Positions 61,801 to 64,000 of a stretch of DNA of 64,000 bases are shown here, in pieces. The notes under the pieces were generated by a model. The model did not search any database, was not told the origin of the DNA, and saw nothing but the letters and a program-made list of their open reading frames with translations. Each line of letters starts with the position of its first letter. Positions within the stretch are counted from its first letter, which is position 1. The position numbers were made by a program, and so were the translations under genes. Source of the DNA: Pseudoxanthomonas sp. CF125 (GTDB lineage Bacteria; Pseudomonadota; Gammaproteobacteria; Xanthomonadales; Xanthomonadaceae); the NCBI RefSeq assembly GCF_900104085.1, contig NZ_FNLD01000003.1, positions 1 through 64,000 of the forward strand, given 5' to 3'.

Positions 61801-64000
61801 GCCCGCACCGGGTTCGACGTTGGACGAGGAGGCTTTGCGCGCGCATCTGTCAGTGCGTCTGCCGACCTACATGGTGCCTGGCCGCTTGATCGCCCTGGAA
61901 CGCATGCCGCTCACCGGCAGCGGCAAGATAGACCGCAACGCGCTGCCTGCGCCCGACCCTGCCGGCGCCACCGAAGAGCAGGACATTGCCGGGGCGTTTT
62001 CCGACCCGCTGCAGGCCCGGGTCGCCACCCACTATCGGCGCATCCTGGGTCTGGCCCAGGTCGGCGCATACGACAATTTCTTCAGCGTCGGCGGCCACTC
62101 GCTGCTGGCCGCGCAACTCACCGCCGCGCTGGGCAACGAACTGCGGATGAGCGTGCCGCTGCGTGCGGCCTTCGAACATCCGACCATCGCCGCGCTCGCC
62201 GGCTGGATCGCTACCGAGCAAGCCATCGACGCCAGCGTCGAAACCATCGTGCGCCTGCCCGTTGCCACCCGCGCACCGCTGTCGCTGATGCAACAGCGCC
62301 TCTGGTACCTGGAACAACTGCAGCCGGGCCGCACGGTCTACAACGTGCCTTCCGCGCATCGCCTGCACGGCGCCCTGGAGGTCGCTGCGCTGAAGCGCGC
62401 CTTGGCCAGGATGGTCGAACGCCAGGACGTGCTGCGCACCGTGATCGGCACGCACGAAGGCGAACCCTACCAGCAGGTGCTCGCGCAGCTCGACGCGGAT
62501 CTGCCCGAGGAAGACCTGTCGGATCTGCCCGACACCGAGCGCGAAAACGTGCTCATGCAGCGGCTGCAACAGCAGATCGCGCGGCCGTTCGATCTGGAGC
62601 AGGGGCCGCTGTTCCGCGCACGCCTCTACAAACTGGCCAAGGACCAGCATGTGCTGTTCTTCATGGCGCACCATCTGGTCTGGGACGGCTGGTCGTTCGA
62701 TCTCTTCTACGAAGAGATGTCGGCGCTGTACCAGGCCTATGCCGCCGGTGGCCAGGATCCGCTTGCCGCGCCCGCATTGAGCTATGCGGATTTCGCCGCC
62801 TGGCATCGCGACTGGCTGGACGGGCCGGAACTCACCCGGCAATTGCAGCACTGGCAGGCCAAGCTGGCCGATGCGCCGGAAGCGCTGGATCTGCCGCTGG
62901 ATCACGCCCGTCCCGCGACTCCCAGCAATGACGGCGACACGGTCTGGCTGCGCATTCCGCAGGCGACCGTGGACCGCTTGCGTGTGCAGGCGCAGGCGCA
63001 GGGCGGCACGCTATTCATGACTCTTCTGTCGGCATGGTCGATGTTGTTGCATCAGCTCAGCGGACAACAGGACCTGGTTATCGGCACGCCGGTGCGCGGC
63101 CGCGGCCAGCCGGGTCTGGAATCGCTGATGGGCTTCTTCGTCAACGCGCTGCCGTTGCGGTTGCGCGTGGATCCCGGCGCCGCTTTCACCGCGCTGTTGC
63201 AGGATGTCCGCAACGAGGTCGTGGATGCCTTCGCATCCCAGGACGTGCCGTTCGAGCACCTGGTGCGGGCGCTGGACAAGCGCCGCGATCCCAGCCGCTT
63301 CCCGATCTACCAGGCGTTCTTCTCCTACCAGGATGCGCGGCAACGGCCGTCGCGCTGGGGCGGGCTGGCGCATGAAAACCTGCCGGTGTTCCAGGCGGCC
63401 GCGGCGCAGGATGTGGCGCTCTGGTTCCTGGAAGGCAACGACGGATTGGTGGGCGGGCTGAATTTCAACACCGACATCCTGCTGCGCCAAACCGCCGAAC
63501 TGCTGAAGCAGCGCTACCTGTTCCTGCTCGACCGCATCGCCGCCGAACCCGGCGCGCCGGTGCGCGAACTGCTCGCCATCGATCCCCGCGAAGCCGCGCA
63601 GCTGGCGCAATGGAACGCGACATCCGCACCGGCGCCCGCCGCTACGGATATCGCCTCCTACCTGCAGGCCTCCTTCCTTGCCAACGCTTCCAGCACGGCA
63701 GTGATCCAGGGCGGGCAGACCCTCACCTATGCGCAATTGCAAAGCCAGGCCGAGCGGATCGCCGCGGCGCTGCAAGCACGCGGCGCGGGCGAAGGCACGC
63801 TGGTGGCGCTGCACCTGCAACGGACGCCGGCCATGCTGGCCGCCGTGCTGGGTGTGTTGCGCTCGGGAGCGGCGTACCTGCCGCTGGACCCGGAATTCCC
63901 CGCCGAACGGCTTGCCTTCATGCTGGAGGATTCCGCTGCCACCCTGCTGCTGCACGACGGTGCGTCGGCGCCTTTCGCGAATTTCAACGGCGCGCAGATC
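52775..64000 (+). CDS. Hybrid NRPS-PKS-aminotransferase megasynthase, partial (C-terminus beyond the right edge)
   Basis: At least 3,742 residues from ATG 52775, overlapping the hydrolase gene. Domain order: A1 (about 35-520), PCP1 (S573 in LGGDSLL), KS (C796 in HTACSTSL), AT (S1238 in GHSVGEF; HAFH predicts malonyl), ACP (S1565 in LGLDSLAL), PLP aminotransferase (about 1670-2095, K1935 in YGKVVGGGFPIG), C (HH at 2252), A2, PCP2 (S3109 in GGHSLLA), C (HH at 3299), and the start of A3. No ketoreductase, dehydratase, epimerase or methyltransferase. Binding-pocket residues read DALWLGGTFK for A1 (Val-like) and DILQLGLVWK for A2 (Gly-like). The aminotransferase resembles that of iturin/mycosubtilin synthases. 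All active-site residues seen are intact. It acts in the cytoplasm after priming by the PPTase at 50279. Confidence 0.95.
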   Translation, partial: MQSTTPGGGLAGAERPHQSGDGNSDNQTNFRPEATVHALFRERALAHPQRLALVWQGGQLDYAGLDRRSDAVARHLISLGCRPDQPVALCLPRSAEAVIVALGILKAGGAYLPLDPAYPRARLQALLEDARADIVIASDQARSALVGLSTHLLSLEALEAELPQAAEDLPERTSASGLAYVMYTSGSTGAPKGVQIEHRSIVRLVGDIAYATLDADTCFLHAAPLGFDASTLEIWGPLLNGGRCAIFQEPVPDARALAACIEALGVTSAWLTAALFNSIVDEDVSALARLRELLIGGEALSPRHVRTALHALPDLALSNGYGPTECTTFATTYRIPRDLPAEARTIPIGRAIADTLLVVLDERGKPVPAGEVGELYIGGRGLARGYLGRPDLDTERFVIDASGRRLYRTGDLVSWGDDGMLKFVVRVDQQVKIRGFRIEPAEIEAALSVHPNVKACAVLALPGPGMDKRLVAYVVSQSGDCDAADLRQHLQYSLPDYMVPAIFLPLEALPVTPNGKLDRAALPMPGNARPDLARPFRTPRGELETALCTAFASVLGLDSVGADDGFFELGGDSLLAIRLLHQLRVAGIADYTPMRLFESPTPAKLARAQTFAAQSRDAGPALPDEPIAIVGMAGRFPGADDIEAFWNNLCAGTESIRMFAPEEIDPSIPPALRDHPDYVRARGVLNDTAGFDAAFFGISPLEAQLMDPQHRHFLETAWHALEHAGYVPETAPGRVGVFGGMYNASYYQKHVLPRPDTIARLGELPTMLANEKDYLTSRVSYKLGLNGPAVSVHTACSTSLVATVMAMQSLRRGDCDLALAGGVAITCPPDSGYLYQEGAMASPDGHTRTFDADAAGTVFSDGVAMLSLRRLSDAVAAGDTIYAVLLSGAVNNDGADRASFTAPSPGGQASVIALAHDRAGIDARSISYLEAHGTATPLGDPIEIEGLTRAFQRHTRDTGFCAIGSLKSNVGHLVTAAGAASLIKTSLALHRNTLPPTIGFDKPNPHIDFAATPFVPLARLAHWPRTGEPRRAGVSAFGFGGTNAHVVVQEAPEAPPHATSARQAQLLVVSGRTPEALQANCQRLAAHLADAAEDPLAPLADIAHTLRLGRRAFAHRHAVVASSITEAARLFAEPLPQRPLAESAPDIAFLCSGQGSQYASMGHGLYQTEPAFRAAYDQCCEILRKSSGRDPRNEFFSTDADALLPTRVTQPAIFALEYALAQLWISWGIVPTALIGHSVGEFVCAVLAEVMSLEDGLALVELRGQLMQLQPEGSMLSVRLATNELAPYLEDGVELAAENGPHLCVLAGPTAAVDRVEARLQAEGVAARRLVTSHAFHSAMMEPVVEPMRQRLQSVFLQAPRIPILSTVTADWLGDEQACDPDYWAQHLRKPVRFAPAVSKLVADPARLFVEIGPRATLTTLAHQAAVGKRGQTVAVASLSDSPASESSAIAAALAKLWTLGAAPDWQTYTAHESRRRVALPGYAFQHQRYWLDGVAAQTMTAPDTATPEEVATAHEPAAMAVSSDGDAVHGALFAQLQSVIEEVSGLEVTQVECATPWLELGLDSLALTQLSLQVQRSFKVKVSFRQMMEQYGSMARLLDFLAEAGGNAAITASPAPAKASSAAGDEEETDGRPLAYDVKKAFGAIARIHNHADAMTPLQRERLDALVARYTSKTGGSKAYTAKHRRHMADPRVVNGFRPLTKELAYQLVIERSRGSRMWDLDGNEYVDVLSGFGMNLFGWQPDFLREVLHQQIEDGYEIGPQHVLAGETAELFTELTQAERVAFCNTGSEAVMGAMRIARTVTGRNTIALFTGAYHGIFDEVIVRGTRKLRSIPAAPGIMASASQNVLVLDYGTEESMRILRERAHELAAILVEPVQSRRPDFQPVEFLRQLRELTRESGSVLIFDEVVTGFRAHPRGIQGLFGIEADLACYGKVVGGGFPIGVIAGKRPFMDALDGGHWEYGDDSAPTVGVTYFAGTFVRHPLALAAAKASLQRLRDAGPELQEGLNRRTAGMVERINAAMRELGAPFKLATFASLWRNVFTEEMPYGDLLYVMLRDRGIHILDNFPCFLTTAHTDEDIARIVSAYREAAAEMIESGFFPVVPAEPQSEIAASGSRVVPTTEQQREVWLADRMGTEASLAYNESISLHLRGTLDVEALRAAVRSLVSRHDALRSTFSVDGMSLQTHAALPALDLELHDFSSGSPAEAQAQLAAIVEQHVSQPFDLSAGPLVRTALARLQEAHHVLVLTGHHIVLDGWSFWVLVKELAAEYARFKLGSGAALPAAPSFADFAVEAARQAGNDVEDLQWWSQQFADGGPVLELPVDRPRPRLRTQTAGRLDHLLPAPLVKEMRKVGAARGTSLFASLLAGFSTLLHRLTSQDDVVIGIPVAGQAAGNEGLVGHCVSMLPLRLRMQPSMPFARLLECSRVAMLDAYDHQRVTFGRLLQSLPLQRDPSRLPLISVMFNIDQAMTLERDAAPGLSFEVLGNARRFETFELFVNAVDLGAEGMRLECQYNRDLFDAETVARWMSSFELLLADAAADPERALGALTVLGQQDVRKLEDWNRTGTAYANDQRVEALILQQALRSPAAIAVRAGADTLSYAQLDARSHAIACALQDAGVKPADRVGLLLERDIDLIPALLGAWRAGACYVPLDPAFPLERLAYMAEDSALRFVLSTQELSERLGEAVRGASVIRLQDIPACLGRASAPQGSADDDAYLIYTSGSTGRPKGVRVTHRSVANFLQSMRLAPGLDAQSRLAAVTTLSFDIAVLELLLPLLVGAEVLVVGREQAIDGTALRALLERHAINAMQATPMTWRLLLESGWEGGTDWKALCGGEPMPPDLAAALLPRTGELWNLYGPTETTVWSSAHRVIDTALPLPIGKPIANTQLHVMDAALNRVPIGVVGELCIGGDGVARGYLDRPQLTAERFVETGHGRLYRTGDLARWRNDGTLECLGRNDFQVKLRGYRIELGEIEQQLASHPDVVQAVAVTRTFAEGDVRLLAYVVPAPGSTLDEEALRAHLSVRLPTYMVPGRLIALERMPLTGSGKIDRNALPAPDPAGATEEQDIAGAFSDPLQARVATHYRRILGLAQVGAYDNFFSVGGHSLLAAQLTAALGNELRMSVPLRAAFEHPTIAALAGWIATEQAIDASVETIVRLPVATRAPLSLMQQRLWYLEQLQPGRTVYNVPSAHRLHGALEVAALKRALARMVERQDVLRTVIGTHEGEPYQQVLAQLDADLPEEDLSDLPDTERENVLMQRLQQQIARPFDLEQGPLFRARLYKLAKDQHVLFFMAHHLVWDGWSFDLFYEEMSALYQAYAAGGQDPLAAPALSYADFAAWHRDWLDGPELTRQLQHWQAKLADAPEALDLPLDHARPATPSNDGDTVWLRIPQATVDRLRVQAQAQGGTLFMTLLSAWSMLLHQLSGQQDLVIGTPVRGRGQPGLESLMGFFVNALPLRLRVDPGAAFTALLQDVRNEVVDAFASQDVPFEHLVRALDKRRDPSRFPIYQAFFSYQDARQRPSRWGGLAHENLPVFQAAAAQDVALWFLEGNDGLVGGLNFNTDILLRQTAELLKQRYLFLLDRIAAEPGAPVRELLAIDPREAAQLAQWNATSAPAPAATDIASYLQASFLANASSTAVIQGGQTLTYAQLQSQAERIAAALQARGAGEGTLVALHLQRTPAMLAAVLGVLRSGAAYLPLDPEFPAERLAFMLEDSAATLLLHDGASAPFANFNGAQI

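Noticed and set aside
56441-61846. A 1,801-codon open frame antisense to the megasynthase
   Set aside because: It is a shadow of the high third-position GC of the real gene; Arg/Gln/His-rich and without any domain.

Overview
The window is GC-rich and gene-dense. It looks like a denitrifying gammaproteobacterium of the Xanthomonadales/Lysobacterales type; this placement is inferred from gene content (copper nitrite reductase fused to cytochrome c, quinol NO reductase, RpfG-like response regulator, DUF11 surface proteins), and no marker gene is present to prove it. No rRNA, tRNA or CRISPR was seen.

Layout. 1-3.5 kb: two secreted DUF11/Ig-repeat proteins (the first runs off the left edge), divergent from a small XRE regulator. 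4.6-10.1 kb: a very large CHASE/PAS hybrid histidine kinase and an adjacent HD-GYP response regulator. 10.6-12.1 kb: a Tat-exported serine hydrolase. 12.2-31.1 kb: a low-oxygen/nitrosative-stress region with two universal stress proteins, a GNAT acetyltransferase, an MgtC/DUF4010 membrane protein, alcohol dehydrogenase, a two-component pair, two Fnr-type regulators, a ribonucleotide-reductase-like protein, hemN, quinol NO reductase, nnrS and a SirB2 protein. 31.2-32.2 kb: a CsrA paralogue and a TPR protein. 32.4-44.7 kb: a two-partner-secretion locus (transporter plus a 3,217-residue haemagglutinin with a hydrolase-like C-terminus) and two small proteins behind it. 45.3-48.6 kb: nirK-nirV-sco. 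48.7-49.9 kb: a TetR regulator with a membrane protein and operator. 50.3-64 kb: a natural-product cluster with a phosphopantetheinyl transferase, two alpha/beta hydrolases and a giant NRPS-PKS-aminotransferase that runs off the right edge.

How it works together. The unifying signal is an FNR/Anr/Dnr-type box (TTGATCCnGGTCAA and variants) found in front of both stress proteins, the acetyltransferase, adhP, the RNR-like gene, hemN, norB, nnrS and nirK. The window also encodes an FNR with the exact cysteine spacing of the [4Fe-4S] sensor and a paralogue without those cysteines. Most boxes predict a start site about 21 nt before an SD-bearing start codon. The hemN and nnrS boxes predict a start exactly at the ATG, so these mRNAs may be leaderless. 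The two-partner-secretion locus separates the norB/nnrS block from nirK/nirV, as if inserted between parts of one regulon. The right-hand cluster predicts a peptide starting from a Val-like residue, extended by malonate, transaminated at the beta carbon and joined to Gly, which would give an unusual vicinal diamine.
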